Shown here piece after piece: positions 29,017 to 40,541 of a stretch of DNA of 64,000 nt. The notes beneath the pieces are model-generated. The model was not told where the DNA came from, did not search any database, and worked only from the letters and a program-made list of their open reading frames with translations. Both the position numbers and the translations under genes were made by a program. Positions within the stretch are counted from its first letter, which is position 1; the number at the start of each line of letters is the position of its first letter. Origin of the DNA: Aquabacterium sp. A3 (lineage in GTDB: Bacteria; Pseudomonadota; Gammaproteobacteria; Burkholderiales; Burkholderiaceae_C); contig NZ_JBBPEV010000001.1 of the NCBI RefSeq assembly GCF_038069945.1, positions 682,001 through 746,000 on the forward strand, written 5' to 3'.

Positions 29017-29949
29017 ATGGACCAACTGCAAACCCTATTGTCCAACCTGGTACAAGGCATGGATGACGCGGCCCGATCCGGCCTGCGCATCGTGCTGATC
29101 CTGGTGATCGCGTGGCTGGCGATCGCCGTGTCGCACCGGGTCATCCGGGGCTTTCGCCTCAAATTGACGGCCCGCATGAGCGACCGCGAGGCCATTCAGC
29201 GGGCAGAAACCTTGGGGCGCGCGCTCCGCTATGCGGCCAGCGTTGTCATCAGCGCCCTGACCTTGATGCTGGTCTTGTCGGAATTGGGTATTTCCGTGGC
29301 ACCACTGCTGGGGGCTGCCGGGGTGGCGGGCGTGGCCATCGGCTTCGGGGCCCAAAGCCTGGTGAAGGATTATTTTGCTGGTCTGTCCATCCTGCTGGAA
29401 GACCAGGTGCGCCAGGGTGATGTGGTGAAACTGGGCGAACACGCCGGGGTGGTGGAAGAAGTCACCCTGCGCTACGTGCGCTTGCGAGACTACGATGGCA
29501 ATGTTCACTTCGTGCCCAACGGCACCATCGACAGCGTGGTCAGCATGGGCCGACAGTTCGCGTTCGCGGTGGTGGACATCGGCGTGTCGTATGACACCAA
29601 TCTGGACCTGGCCATACGCACCATGGAAGACGTGGGCCAGCAGTTGGCTGCCGCAGAGCCTCACAATGCCCAGATTCTGGAGCCCCTGGAGATTGCCGGC
29701 GTGGACCAGTGGGCGGATTCAGCCGTGGTGATCCGGGCACGGTTCAAGGTCGCGCCCTTGCAGCAGTGGACGGTGCGGCGGGCTTACCTCAAGAAGCTCA
29801 AGGAGGCGTTCGACGCCAAGGAGATCGAAATCCCCTTCCCGCACGTCACCGTGGTGCCCAAGGCCAATGACCTGACCATGGGGCTGTTGCTGGGCCAGCG
29901 CCAGGGTGTCACCCCCGAAGGCGCCAGCCAAGAGAGCGCTCAGCGCTGA
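29017..29949 (+). CDS. mscS: Small-conductance mechanosensitive channel (MscS family)
   Basis: A 310-residue channel protein that would release solutes on hypo-osmotic shock. Two N-terminal helices (about 22-40 and 70-90) are followed by the pore helix [20 protein letters not shown] and the beta-domain entry [20 protein letters not shown], then the cytoplasmic vestibule (VPNGTIDS). The ATG follows CGGAG by 10 bases. The last 10 bases overlap the convergent ilvD gene. Confidence 0.94.
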   Translation: MDQLQTLLSNLVQGMDDAARSGLRIVLILVIAWLAIAVSHRVIRGFRLKLTARMSDREAIQRAETLGRALRYAASVVISALTLMLVLSELGISVAPLLGAAGVAGVAIGFGAQSLVKDYFAGLSILLEDQVRQGDVVKLGEHAGVVEEVTLRYVRLRDYDGNVHFVPNGTIDSVVSMGRQFAFAVVDIGVSYDTNLDLAIRTMEDVGQQLAAAEPHNAQILEPLEIAGVDQWADSAVVIRARFKVAPLQQWTVRRAYLKKLKEAFDAKEIEIPFPHVTVVPKANDLTMGLLLGQRQGVTPEGASQESAQR

Positions 29950-31790
29950 AGCTGGCTCAGGTCGCGCACCGCCCCGGTGTCGGCCGAGGTGGTCAGCAAG
30001 GCATAAGCCTGCAGGGCCGCCGACACGTGGCGCTGGCGGTTGGCAGGCTTCCAGGCCTGAGGGCCCTTGGCGTCCATGGCCGCACGACGGCGGGCCATCT
30101 CCTCGTCGCTGATGGCCAGGTGAATGCGGCGATTCGGGATGTCGATCTCGATGCGGTCGCCGTCTTCGACCAAAGCAATGGCGCCACCACAAGCGGCCTC
30201 AGGCGATGCGTGTCCGATGGACAGGCCCGACGTGCCACCCGAGAAACGACCGTCGGTCAGCAGCGCGCAGGCCTTGCCCAGACCGCGGCTCTTCAGGTAA
30301 GACGTGGGGTAGAGCATCTCCTGCATGCCGGGGCCGCCTTTGGGGCCTTCGTAGCGGATGATGACCACATCGCCGGCTTGAACCTCTTCGCCCAGGATGC
30401 CCTCAACCGCGTCGTCCTGGCTTTCGTAAACGCGCGCGCTGCCGGTGAACTTCCAGATGGATTCATCAACGCCGGCCGTCTTCACGATGCAGCCCTTCTC
30501 GGCGATGTTGCCGTACAGCACGGCCAGTCCACCGTCCTGGGTGAAGGCGTGCTGCTTGGAGCGGATCACGCCCTTGGCGCGGTCCAGGTCGAGCGCCTTC
30601 CAGCGGCTGTCCTGCGAGAAAGCCACCTGGGTGGGGATGCCGCCAGGCGCTGCCTTGTAGAAGGTGTGCACGGAGTCGTCCTGGGTGACGGTCACGTCCC
30701 ACTGGGCGATGGCATCGGCCATGGACTTGCTGTGCACGGTGGGCACATCGGTGTGCAACAAGCCGCCACGGGCCAGCTCGCCCAGGATGGCCATGATGCC
30801 GCCCGCACGGTGCACGTCTTCAATGTGCACGTCGGGCACGGCAGGCGCCACCTTGCTCAGGCACGGCACCTTGCGCGACATGCGGTCGATGTCGGCCATG
30901 GTGAAGGGCACCTCGGCTTCGCGGGCCGCCGCCAGCAGGTGCAGCACGGTGTTGGTGGAGCCACCCATGGCCACGTCCAGGGCCACGGCGTTTTCGAAGG
31001 CCTTGAACGTGGCGATGTTGCGCGGCAACGCGCTGACATCGTCCTGCTCGTAGTAACGCTTGGCCAATTCAACCACCGTGCGACCGGCCTTGCGGAAGAG
31101 CTTCTCGCGGTCTGCATGGGTGGCAACGATGGTGCCGTTGCCGGGCAAAGACAGGCCCAAGGCTTCGGTCAGACAGTTCATCGAGTTGGCCGTGAACATG
31201 CCGGAGCAAGAGCCGCAGGTTGGGCAGGCCGAACGCTCCACCATCTCGACTTCTTCGTCGGAGCAGTTCTTGTCAGCCGCCTTGACCATGGCATCGACCA
31301 GGTCCAGCGCAATGACCTTGCCTTCGATCTTGGCCTTGCCGGCCTCCATCGGACCGCCAGACACGAACACGACCGGGATGTTCAGGCGCAGCGCGGCCAT
31401 CAGCATGCCGGGGGTGATCTTGTCGCAGTTGGAGATGCACACCAGGGCGTCGGCCGTGTGGGCATTGACCATGTATTCGACACTGTCGGCGATCAGGTCG
31501 CGCGAGGGCAGCGAATACAGCATGCCACCATGGCCCATGGCGATGCCGTCGTCCACGGCGATGGTGTTGAACTCTTTGGCCACACCGCCGGCGGCCTCGA
31601 TCTCGCGCGCCACCAGTTGGCCCAGGTCCTTCAGGTGCACGTGACCGGGCACAAACTGCGTGAAGCTGTTGGCAATGGCAATGATGGGCTTCTCGAAATC
31701 GCCGTCCTTCATGCCGGTGGCGCGCCACAGGGCGCGGGCACCCGCCATGTTGCGGCCGGCGGTCGAGGTGCGGGAACGGTATTGGGGCAT
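29940..31790 (-). CDS. ilvD: Dihydroxy-acid dehydratase
   Basis: A 616-residue [Fe-S] dehydratase of branched-chain amino acid and pantothenate synthesis, converting dihydroxy acids to 2-keto acids. Cluster cysteines are seen in [12 protein letters not shown] and [18 protein letters not shown]; substrate/Mg region [12 protein letters not shown]-terminal [21 protein letters not shown]. The length matches the long E. coli-type enzyme. Convergent with mscS, with stops overlapping by 10 bases. Confidence 0.98.
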   Translation of the reverse strand: MPQYRSRTSTAGRNMAGARALWRATGMKDGDFEKPIIAIANSFTQFVPGHVHLKDLGQLVAREIEAAGGVAKEFNTIAVDDGIAMGHGGMLYSLPSRDLIADSVEYMVNAHTADALVCISNCDKITPGMLMAALRLNIPVVFVSGGPMEAGKAKIEGKVIALDLVDAMVKAADKNCSDEEVEMVERSACPTCGSCSGMFTANSMNCLTEALGLSLPGNGTIVATHADREKLFRKAGRTVVELAKRYYEQDDVSALPRNIATFKAFENAVALDVAMGGSTNTVLHLLAAAREAEVPFTMADIDRMSRKVPCLSKVAPAVPDVHIEDVHRAGGIMAILGELARGGLLHTDVPTVHSKSMADAIAQWDVTVTQDDSVHTFYKAAPGGIPTQVAFSQDSRWKALDLDRAKGVIRSKQHAFTQDGGLAVLYGNIAEKGCIVKTAGVDESIWKFTGSARVYESQDDAVEGILGEEVQAGDVVIIRYEGPKGGPGMQEMLYPTSYLKSRGLGKACALLTDGRFSGGTSGLSIGHASPEAACGGAIALVEDGDRIEIDIPNRRIHLAISDEEMARRRAAMDAKGPQAWKPANRQRHVSAALQAYALLTTSADTGAVRDLSQLQR

Positions 31791-31849
31791 GAAAGCGGCT
31801 CCGGAGGGATCGGTGATGCGAAACCCGGATTTTAGTGCCGCCAGGGTGC

Positions 31850-32116
31850 TCAGCGGTCTCTGCGCTTGTCAGCCCCACCCAGACCCAGGGCATCCAGGTT
31901 CTTGCGCCGGCGCTCTTCGCGCTTGTTGGCCATCTTTTCCATGGCCTTGCGCTTGTTCCAGCCGGTGGCATCGGCCCAGGTCCACCAGACGACCGCCAGG
32001 GCGAAAGGCGCCAGCATCAGCCACCAGTCATCCGCCCACGTCCACGCTCCGACCGGACCGATGTCGGCCAGGTTCATCACCAGCAGCAACACGCCCAAAC
32101 CGACGAACCACATCAT
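31850..32116 (-). CDS. Small Trp-rich membrane protein (TIGR04438 type)
   Basis: An 88-residue protein with two membrane segments (about 2-18 and 30-46) containing seven tryptophans in the first 53 residues, then a strongly basic tail ([19 protein letters not shown]). This combination matches the small Trp-rich proteins found in Burkholderiales next to various metabolic genes. Function is unknown. It is upstream of ilvD on the same strand with 59 bases between. Confidence 0.75.
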   Translation of the reverse strand: MMWFVGLGVLLLVMNLADIGPVGAWTWADDWWLMLAPFALAVVWWTWADATGWNKRKAMEKMANKREERRRKNLDALGLGGADKRRDR

Positions 32117-32147
32117 TCACCTCGTCAAAACACGGGCAACAGGGGCA

Positions 32148-32158
32148 GTTGCTGCAAC
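32148..32158. repeat. Inverted repeat GTTGC-T-GCAAC upstream of cytochrome c
   Basis: A perfect 5-bp inverted repeat with one central base, lying in the 117-base gap between the divergent Trp-rich protein and cytochrome c genes. A TATAAA sequence follows 41 bases downstream. It could be an operator; there is no direct support. Confidence 0.25.
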
Positions 32159-32233
32159 ATGTCAACCTCCCACTGTTGGAAAACGTTTATAAAGGACACC
32201 TCAACTTTAATGGACCGCACGGAAGGATTCCCC

Positions 32234-32554
32234 ATGAAATTCCTGTCCTCCATCCTGGCTGTTGCTGCGCTGTCTGCAGCCTCGATGTCTCCCGCTTTGG
32301 CCAACGAACAACTGGCACAGCAAAAGGCCTGCCTGGCTTGCCACGGTGTGGACAAGCCTTCTCTGGGTCCGGCCTTCAAGGCTGTGGCCGCGAAGTACCG
32401 TGGTCAAAAGGGCATGGACGCCAAACTGGCTCAAAAAGTGATCAAGGGCGGCGGTGGCGTCTGGAACATGCCCATGGGTGCCATGCCCCCTCAGGCTCAG
32501 GTGAAAGAAGCCGAAGCCCTGCAACTGACCCAATGGATCCTGTCCTTGAAGTGA
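32234..32554 (+). CDS. Periplasmic class I cytochrome c (c551/c552-like)
   Basis: A 106-residue protein with a 23-residue signal peptide (cleavage after ALA), the heme motif CLACH (residues 33-37) and the axial-Met region NMPMGAMPPQ near the C-terminus. These are the features of small soluble electron carriers that feed terminal oxidases or nitrite and nitrous oxide reductases. The ATG is preceded by GGAAGG. Monocistronic: divergent gene upstream, strong terminator downstream. Confidence 0.92.
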   Translation: MKFLSSILAVAALSAASMSPALANEQLAQQKACLACHGVDKPSLGPAFKAVAAKYRGQKGMDAKLAQKVIKGGGGVWNMPMGAMPPQAQVKEAEALQLTQWILSLK

Positions 32555-32580
32555 TTGACGCCTGAGCGTCGCCCATCAAG

Positions 32581-32606
32581 AAACCCCGACATGTCGGGGT
32601 TTTTTC
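32581..32606 (+). terminator. Intrinsic terminator of cytochrome c gene
   Basis: A perfect 22-base palindrome (arm AAACCCCGACA) ending in a run of seven T residues, 26 bases past the stop. The palindrome may stabilise the 3' ends from both sides, as the convergent gene ends 2 bases beyond it. Confidence 0.9.
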
Positions 32607-32608
32607 AT

Positions 32609-32995
32609 TCATGCGGTGCGAGTTTTGCGACCGGCTTTCGCGGCGCCACCTGTGCTGCGTGCGCCAGGCAGGCCGTGGGCGTGGCGCCCCAAGGCGAACG
32701 ACGCAAAAAACTTCAGCCACAGGGTAGAGCCGGCAATGGCCACCCAGTCGTCACGCTCCAGGGCCTGAAACCCCAAGACAGCCACCAGCACCCCCACCAG
32801 CACCAACCCGCCGGTCAGGTTGATCAACAACTCGTGCCTGGCGTAACGTGCTGCGTTGGGTGCGGGCATGCCTTTTTTCAAGGCCACCTCGGACAAATCA
32901 CCCTTCACACCGATGCGCCAGGCTCGACGCAGCCAGAAAAACGCCACCGGGATCAGCACCAGCAAAAAAACCCAGTTGAAGATGAAGATGCTCAT
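32609..32995 (-). CDS. Uncharacterised small membrane protein
   Basis: A 128-residue protein with two clear membrane helices (about 4-24 and 58-80), a soluble connecting segment beginning RRAWRIGVKGDLSEVAL, and a basic Gly/Ala-rich tail (GGAAKAGRKTRTA). I do not recognise the family. The ATG used has AAGAGA upstream; a second in-frame ATG seven codons earlier lacks a site. It follows the sodium symporter gene on the same strand after a hairpin, so it may be read from it at low level. Confidence 0.65.
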   Translation of the reverse strand: MSIFIFNWVFLLVLIPVAFFWLRRAWRIGVKGDLSEVALKKGMPAPNAARYARHELLINLTGGLVLVGVLVAVLGFQALERDDWVAIAGSTLWLKFFASFALGRHAHGLPGARSTGGAAKAGRKTRTA

Positions 32996-33015
32996 GGAAG
33001 TCTCTTGAAGTGACA

Positions 33016-33053
33016 TGCCCGGGCGGCCCGTGGAGAGAAAAGCCGCCCGGACA
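33016..33053 (-). other. Stem-loop downstream of the symporter gene
   Basis: TGTCCGGGCGGC pairs with GCCGCCCGGGCA over 12 positions (one wobble) with a 14-base loop. It lies 12 bases past the symporter stop on the minus strand. No T tract follows, so it may be a weak or Rho-assisted terminator or a 3'-end stabiliser. Confidence 0.5.
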
Positions 33054-33064
33054 TCTTGCCACGA

Positions 33065-34918
33065 TCAGTGGGCCACCGCCTGACCGGCACCCTTCGGCGC
33101 ACGCACCGAGTCCACCATGGCCGCCACATGCGACGGCACCGGCGCCGACATCTTGCTGACCAGGAAGGCCACCACGAAGTTCACGATCGCGCCCACGGTA
33201 CCGAAGGCCTCAGGCGTGACGGTGAAGAACGCATTGGCCCCACCGATCACATCCAGGTACTCGGTGCCCTTCACAAAGAAGATGCCCTTGTGCGCGAACA
33301 CGTAGAACAGCGTGACCGACAGACCCGCCAGCATGCCTGCGGTGGCACCCTTGTCGGTGATGGTCTTGCTGAAGATGCCCATCATCAGTGCCGGGAAGAT
33401 CGTCGAGGCCGCGATACCGAAGGCCAGGGCCACGGTACCCGCTGCGAAGCCCGGAGGATTCAGCCCCAGGTAACCTGCCACGAAGATGGCGCCCGCCATG
33501 GCAATCTTGCCCGCCAGCAGCTCGTTCTTTTCGCTGATGTTGGGGTTGATGGCGCCCTTGATGAGGTCATGCGAAATGGCAGACGAGATGGCCAGCAGCA
33601 GACCCGCAGCGGTTGACAGCGCAGCCGCCAGACCACCAGCGGCCACCAGCGCGATCACCCAGTTGGGCAGCTGCGCGATTTCCGGGTTGGCCAGCACGAT
33701 GATGTCGGCGTTCACGGTCAACTCATTGCCCTTCCAGCCCGCGGCTTCGGCCTTGGCAGCGGCTTCAGCGTTCTTGGTGTCGTCCTTGTAGAACTGGATG
33801 CGGCCGTCGCCGTTCTTGTCTTCCCACTTCAGCAGACCGGTCTTTTCCCAGCGCTTCATCCACTCGGGGCGCTCGTCATAGACCAGGCTGGCCTCCTTGG
33901 CATACAGGTCGCCATTGGCCTTGACCGCCTCGGGGTTGACCACCAGCTCGCCCGAGGGGCCCTGGGTGATGCCCACCGCGCTGTTGGTGGTGCCGAACAG
34001 GTTCAGGCGGGCCATCGCACCAACGGCAGGGGCCGTGGTGTACAGCAGCGCAATGAACACCAGGGCCCAACCTGCCGACGAACGTGCATCGGCCACCTTG
34101 GGCACGGTGAAGAAGCGCACGATCACGTGGGGCAGACCGGCGGTGCCGATCATCAGCGAGATCGTGTAGAACACCATGTTGATGGTGCTGCCAGCCGCCG
34201 TGGTGGTGTACGCACCAAAGCCCAGATCGGTGACGACCTGGTCCAGCTTGCTCAGCAACGACACGTCGGTGCCGGCCAGGTTGGCGCCCAGCCCCAGCTG
34301 CGGCAGGAAGCTGCCCGTCAGGTTCAGCGAGATGAAGAAGGCTGGCACCAGGTAGGCCAGGATCAGCACGATGTACTGAGCCACCTGGGTGTAGGTGATG
34401 CCCTTCATGCCACCAAACACCGCATAGGCAAACACGATGGCCATGCCGATGTAGATGCCCTGGTCGCTGGTGACACCCAGGAAGCGCGAGAAGGTCACAC
34501 CCACGCCCGTCATCTGACCGATGATGTAGGTGATGGAGGCCACCAGCAGGCAGATCACCGCCACGTTGCGCGCCATCGACGAGTAGTACCGGTCGCCGAT
34601 GAACTCGGGCACCGTGAACTTGCCGAATTTGCGCAGGTACGGCGCCAGCAGGCACGCCAGCAGGACGTAGCCGCCCGTCCACCCCATCAGGAAGACGGCG
34701 CCACCGTAACCCATGTTCGAGATCAGGCCGGCCATTGAAATGAACGATGCCGCCGACATCCAGTCAGCCGCTGTGGCCATGCCGTTGGTGACGGGGTGCA
34801 CACCGCCGCCAGCCACGTAGAAGTCTTTGGTGCTGCCGGCGCGCGCCCAGATGGCAATGCCGATGTAGAGCGCAAACGTGGCGCCCACGACCAGGTAAGT
34901 GAGTGTCTGAAGATCCAT
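33065..34918 (-). CDS. Sodium:solute symporter, VC_2705 subfamily (probable acetate uptake)
   Basis: A 617-residue SSS-family transporter related to ActP. N-terminal FYVAGGGVHPVTNGMATAADWMSAASFIS and MAGLISNMGYGG are the sodium- and substrate-binding region, and 13-14 helices follow. A distinctive hydrophilic insert (about residues 330-400, including WEDKNGDGRIQFYKDD, which resembles an EF-hand-like acidic loop) is characteristic of the VC_2705 subfamily rather than E. coli ActP. It is 14 bases after its DUF4212 partner, and acs is nearby, so acetate or a related carboxylate is the likely substrate. Confidence 0.88.
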   Translation of the reverse strand: MDLQTLTYLVVGATFALYIGIAIWARAGSTKDFYVAGGGVHPVTNGMATAADWMSAASFISMAGLISNMGYGGAVFLMGWTGGYVLLACLLAPYLRKFGKFTVPEFIGDRYYSSMARNVAVICLLVASITYIIGQMTGVGVTFSRFLGVTSDQGIYIGMAIVFAYAVFGGMKGITYTQVAQYIVLILAYLVPAFFISLNLTGSFLPQLGLGANLAGTDVSLLSKLDQVVTDLGFGAYTTTAAGSTINMVFYTISLMIGTAGLPHVIVRFFTVPKVADARSSAGWALVFIALLYTTAPAVGAMARLNLFGTTNSAVGITQGPSGELVVNPEAVKANGDLYAKEASLVYDERPEWMKRWEKTGLLKWEDKNGDGRIQFYKDDTKNAEAAAKAEAAGWKGNELTVNADIIVLANPEIAQLPNWVIALVAAGGLAAALSTAAGLLLAISSAISHDLIKGAINPNISEKNELLAGKIAMAGAIFVAGYLGLNPPGFAAGTVALAFGIAASTIFPALMMGIFSKTITDKGATAGMLAGLSVTLFYVFAHKGIFFVKGTEYLDVIGGANAFFTVTPEAFGTVGAIVNFVVAFLVSKMSAPVPSHVAAMVDSVRAPKGAGQAVAH

Positions 34919-34932
34919 GATGTGCCCCTTGT

Positions 34933-35193
34933 TCAGTCTTCTTGCATGCCGAACTGGCGGTCGATGTCACGCATCTTCTTGGCGTACCAGAAGATCAACG
35001 CGATGAAGATGTAGATGGAGCCCTGCTGGGCGAACCAGAATCCCAGCGGATAGCCTCCGAGATGGATGCTGTTGAGCGCAGGGGCCAGCAGGATGCCCGC
35101 CCCATAAGAAACCACCGCCCAGATGACCAGTACTTTGGTCAACAGACTCAGCGTTGCAGACCAGTAGGCCTTTGCGTTTTGATCGTCAGACAT
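34933..35193 (-). CDS. DUF4212 symporter small subunit
   Basis: An 86-residue protein with two membrane helices (about 16-38 and 51-72) and the family pattern WSATLSLLTKVLVIWAVVS and YPLGFWFAQQGSIYIFI. DUF4212 proteins are found directly upstream of VC_2705-type symporters and are thought to be their small subunit, like YjcH with ActP. I chose the second ATG because GAGGAG lies 9 bases before it; the first ATG abuts that site. Confidence 0.88.
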   Translation of the reverse strand: MSDDQNAKAYWSATLSLLTKVLVIWAVVSYGAGILLAPALNSIHLGGYPLGFWFAQQGSIYIFIALIFWYAKKMRDIDRQFGMQED

Positions 35194-35592
35194 GAGCGTC
35201 ATCTCCTCGAAATGTGATACGCCTGTGAACCGGCGCTTTCCGCCGGGCTTCCCGAAAACCAGCCTTGTCGCCTTGTGTGCGATGAAGCCGCTGTCAGGGA
35301 CTTGGTGAACCGGCTTGGCTGCTTCGCGTGCTTGCGTACTGCAACAGCCATCCGGAAACAGAGGGTTTCAAATCCCTCAAAAACCATACAAAACCCAATA
35401 AAGGTATTTTTGACACCCTCATCTTGGGGGGAATCAACCGCTTTGTGATCAGGGTGAATACGGGGTATCAGGGAAAAACCGTGACCTTGTCACATCACAG
35501 ACACAACCCTGAAGCGGTATAAATTCAGGGCGCACTAAACCATTCCCGGTCGCAAGGCAACCGGGAATATATGGCCCCAATATAAACAGCCG
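35194..35592. other. 399-base intergenic region between acs and the symporter operon
   Basis: No gene is evident. From the symporter side it contains AT-rich tracts (35381-35410) that could hold the DUF4212 promoter on the minus strand, a GTGAC-CTT-GTCAC inverted repeat (35481-35493), and a perfect 9-bp inverted repeat ATTCCCGGT/ACCGGGAAT (35542-35550 and 35560-35568) about 25 bases beyond the acs stop. The last is the probable 3' stem-loop of acs, although no T tract follows. Confidence 0.5.
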
Positions 35593-37581
<1,989 letters not shown>

Positions 37582-37732
37582 GGGGTGACTCCGTTGTGTT
37601 TGCGCTTGTGGCGCCTTGTCGGTATCCAGCAGGCACCCGCAAATGCACCGAGTGTCTGCACAGACCAGACATTGCGCCTGTCTCAGGCGTTTGTTGCTTC
37701 GTAATATCCCTGTCCCTTTTTGACACAGGTCA

Positions 37733-37758
37733 TTGTTGCAACAAGCGCTGCGGCGCTT
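37733..37758. repeat. Palindrome and adjacent hairpin upstream of acs
   Basis: TTGTTGCAACAA (37733-37744) is a perfect 12-base palindrome about 150 bases before the acs start and could be a regulator site. It abuts AAGCGC-TGCG-GCGCTT (37743-37758), a perfect 6-bp stem-loop placed 30 bases after the mrpG stop that could mark the 3' end of the mrp transcript. Neither has a T tract. Confidence 0.35.
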
Positions 37759-37787
37759 GACACCCCCCAGGGGCCGAGCGGCAGGCC

Positions 37788-38141
37788 TCAAGCCTTGGTC
37801 GAGTCCCCAGGACCACGTTCAACGGGTGCGTGCCCGGCGTCGGAGCGAACGCGCAAGTGCAATGCGGCCTTGGCCAGCAGGTTGGCCGACACCGGCGCCG
37901 TCAGGAAGATGAAGAAGGTGATCAAGACTTCATGCACCGTCCAGTCGCCGCGCAGGGCATTGACCAGCAAGCTCGCCAGCAAAATGCCGCCAAGGCCCAG
38001 GGTGGAGGCCTTGGTGGGCGCGTGAAGGCGCATGAAAAAATCACGGAAGCGCACCATGCCCAGGGCACCGACCATCAAAAAACCAGCGCCCAGCACCAAC
38101 AGGGCCGCCGCCAACGCTTCCAGAAAGACGGTGAGGTTCAT
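37788..38141 (-). CDS. mrpG: Mrp cation/proton antiporter subunit G
   Basis: A 117-residue protein with three membrane helices. The MrpG/PhaG core [20 protein letters not shown] is clear near residue 30. The hydrophilic C-terminus (about 95-117) is longer than in Bacillus. Its ATG overlaps the mrpF stop by 4 bases; it is the last gene of the operon. Confidence 0.93.
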   Translation of the reverse strand: MNLTVFLEALAAALLVLGAGFLMVGALGMVRFRDFFMRLHAPTKASTLGLGGILLASLLVNALRGDWTVHEVLITFFIFLTAPVSANLLAKAALHLRVRSDAGHAPVERGPGDSTKA

Positions 38142-38407
38142 TCGATCACGTCTCCACGGGTCAGAAAACGGGCCAGGGCCACGGTGGACACAAAACCCAG
38201 CATGGCCACGATCAGGGCGGCCTCGAACAACAGGGCAGTCTGCCAGGTGAGTCCCAGCAAGATCACCAGCGCAACCACGTTGATGTAGAGGGTGTCCATG
38301 GCCAGGATGCGGTCAGGCATCGTGGGCCCACGCCACAGGCGCCAGGTGCACAGCAGCATGGACAGCGCCACGGCCGCCAGCGCAATTTGCAAGGCCAACT
38401 CGATCAT
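38138..38407 (-). CDS. mrpF: Mrp cation/proton antiporter subunit F
   Basis: An 89-residue three-helix protein with the MrpF signature GPTMPDRILAMDTLYINVVAL. The ATG chosen overlaps the mrpE stop by 4 bases. An upstream in-frame extension would sit inside mrpE and is non-homologous. Essential small membrane subunit of the Mrp complex in other bacteria. Confidence 0.93.
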   Translation of the reverse strand: MIELALQIALAAVALSMLLCTWRLWRGPTMPDRILAMDTLYINVVALVILLGLTWQTALLFEAALIVAMLGFVSTVALARFLTRGDVIE

Positions 38408-38916
38408 CCCAGGATCTCCTTGAGCGCCTGTTGATACCGCGCGTCGATGTCGTCGGCCACGGCCTGGGGGTTGTCGCAATCCAGGGCATGCACCCAGATG
38501 ACCGCAGCCTCTTCATCGACCACGGCCGACACGGTGCCGGGCGTCATCGTGATGATGGAGGCCAGCAGCGCGCGCGAGAGCGGCTCTTCAAGCGTGAGGG
38601 GCACCTTCACCCAGGCAGGCTGGGGCTGGCGGCGCGGGTCCAGCACCAATTTGGCCACCGTGATGTTGGAGACGACGATGTCGCGGGTGACGGTGATGAC
38701 CAGGCGGACCGCCCGGACCCACGCGCGAGGTCGGGCCGCTGGCCCCATGAAACCGCCCACCAGGCGGGGCAGCCCCCAGCCCAGCACGACGGCCGTGATC
38801 AGGTTGCCCGGATCGACCGATTGCTGAAGCAACAGCCAACTGGCCCCCAGGAGCACAGACAGCACCGGCCGGCGCGCACGGCGCCACTGGTCAAGAACGG
38901 CAGGATTGACGCTCAT
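38404..38916 (-). CDS. mrpE: Mrp cation/proton antiporter subunit E
   Basis: A 170-residue MrpE with N-terminal helices (about 17-55), the conserved VVSNITVAKLVLDP, and the soluble domain containing MTPGTVSAVVDEEAAVIWVHALD. Overlaps its neighbours by 4 bases on both sides. Confidence 0.93.
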   Translation of the reverse strand: MSVNPAVLDQWRRARRPVLSVLLGASWLLLQQSVDPGNLITAVVLGWGLPRLVGGFMGPAARPRAWVRAVRLVITVTRDIVVSNITVAKLVLDPRRQPQPAWVKVPLTLEEPLSRALLASIITMTPGTVSAVVDEEAAVIWVHALDCDNPQAVADDIDARYQQALKEILG

Positions 38917-40541
38917 GGCTGAACCTCCTGAGGCAGCGCCGACGGTGCCGGCATGCGGTAGGGCCGCACTGTGACGGGGGGCTGACCCGTGGCCTCGTCC
39001 ACCCCGAGGACGGCGCGCGCGTAAGCGGGGCGGTCCAGAAGCTGATGGGCCATGGCTTCGGTGTAGCGCTTCAGGGGCGCCGCGCTCACGCTCATGACCA
39101 CGCCCAGCATCAGCAAACCCAGGGTAGGAATCACCAGTTGAGGGCTGGCCCCGGACGAGGCCGACGACAACTCAGGGCGCACGTTCCAGAACAGCAGGCT
39201 GCCGGCACGCGCCAGGGCCACCAGGCTCATGAACCCCACCAGCAAGACCACCGTCCAGACCCAGGGCTGCCAGGGGCTGACCCAAGCGGCCTTGAGCAGC
39301 ATGACCTTGCCCAGAAACCCCGGCAGCGGCGGCAGCCCGGCCACCGAGGCGGCCGCCAGCAACAGCATCAGGCCCAACAGCACAGGCTGCGCCACGGGGC
39401 TGGCTGGCGCCAGCGCCTCGGCCACATCACCCCGCTGGGCGGCCACCAGTTCAACCAGGAGGAACAGGCCCGCCACCACCAGGGTGCTGTGCACGAGGTA
39501 GTAAAAGGCGGCAGACCAGGCCTCGGGCGTGAACAAGCCAATGGCTGCCAGGATGGTGCCCACCGAGGCCACCGTCAACCAGGCCACCAGCCGAGGCAAG
39601 GTCCGGGCCGACAAAGCCCCCAGCGCCCCCAGCACGCTGGTGCCCATCGCCAGCGGCAAGAGCCAGGGCTCGGCCACCAGCGCCGTGTCGCCGCCGGCAT
39701 CCCCAAAGACCACACCGTGCACACGCAAGATGGCATAGACCCCCACCTTGGTCATGATGGCAAACAAGGCGGCCACCGGCGCGCTGGCCGCGGCATAAGT
39801 GCCAGGCAGCCACAAGGACAGGGGCAACAAAGCGGCCTTGAAGCCAAAGACCACCAGCAAGATGAGGGCTGCACTGCGGGCGAGCACGGCCTCCATGCCG
39901 GACAGCTGCCCCACCCGCAGGGCCAGATCAGCAAGATTGAGCGTACCGGTCACACCGTACAGCAAGGACACGCCGACCAGGAACAAGGCAGATGCCAGGA
40001 GGTTGAGCGCCACATACTGCACCCCCACCTGAAAGCGTTGCCGACCTTGCCCGTGCACCATCAACACATACGACGCGATCAGCAGGATCTCGAAAAACAC
40101 AAACAGGTTGAACAGATCACCCGTGACGAAGGCGCCGCACAAACCCATCAGCTGGAACTGAAACAGCGGATGAAAGTGCCGTCCATGGGCATCCCAGCCA
40201 CCACTGGCGTACCACAGCACGGGCACCGCCACCAGCGAGGTGAGCAGCACCATCAGGGCCGACAGCCGGTCGATGACCAAGACGATGCCAAATGGCGCAG
40301 GCCAATCGCCCAGGCGGTAGACATGCAAACCACCCCCGGCCGCTTCGGCCACCAGGGCCAGCCCCAGCACAAGCCCCAGCCCGACCGACAGCAGGCTGAT
40401 GCGACGACCCCACTTGAGCCGGCCGCTACCGTGGCCGCTCGGGGCATCGCCCATCAACAGCAGCAACATGCCCGTGAACGCTGGCAACAACACCGGCAAG
40501 ACCGGCAGATGGGTATACAGCAAGGACTGCAAAGCGTTCAT
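38913..40541 (-). CDS. mrpD: Mrp cation/proton antiporter subunit D
   Basis: A 542-residue antiporter subunit homologous to NuoN/NuoM, with about 14 helices. Seen: FFEILLIASYVLMVHG (key Glu helix), FKAALLPLSLWLPGTYAAA with the channel Lys, and TLPRLVAWLTVASVG. It forms one of the two ion-translocation modules together with MrpA. Confidence 0.95.
   Translation of the reverse strand: MNALQSLLYTHLPVLPVLLPAFTGMLLLLMGDAPSGHGSGRLKWGRRISLLSVGLGLVLGLALVAEAAGGGLHVYRLGDWPAPFGIVLVIDRLSALMVLLTSLVAVPVLWYASGGWDAHGRHFHPLFQFQLMGLCGAFVTGDLFNLFVFFEILLIASYVLMVHGQGRQRFQVGVQYVALNLLASALFLVGVSLLYGVTGTLNLADLALRVGQLSGMEAVLARSAALILLVVFGFKAALLPLSLWLPGTYAAASAPVAALFAIMTKVGVYAILRVHGVVFGDAGGDTALVAEPWLLPLAMGTSVLGALGALSARTLPRLVAWLTVASVGTILAAIGLFTPEAWSAAFYYLVHSTLVVAGLFLLVELVAAQRGDVAEALAPASPVAQPVLLGLMLLLAAASVAGLPPLPGFLGKVMLLKAAWVSPWQPWVWTVVLLVGFMSLVALARAGSLLFWNVRPELSSASSGASPQLVIPTLGLLMLGVVMSVSAAPLKRYTEAMAHQLLDRPAYARAVLGVDEATGQPPVTVRPYRMPAPSALPQEVQP

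Noticed and set aside
35481..35493. GTGAC-CTT-GTCAC as a CRP-type site upstream of the symporter operon
   Set aside because: The half-sites resemble TGTGA/TCACA, but the spacing is wrong and the outer bases do not match on both sides. Kept only as an inverted repeat.
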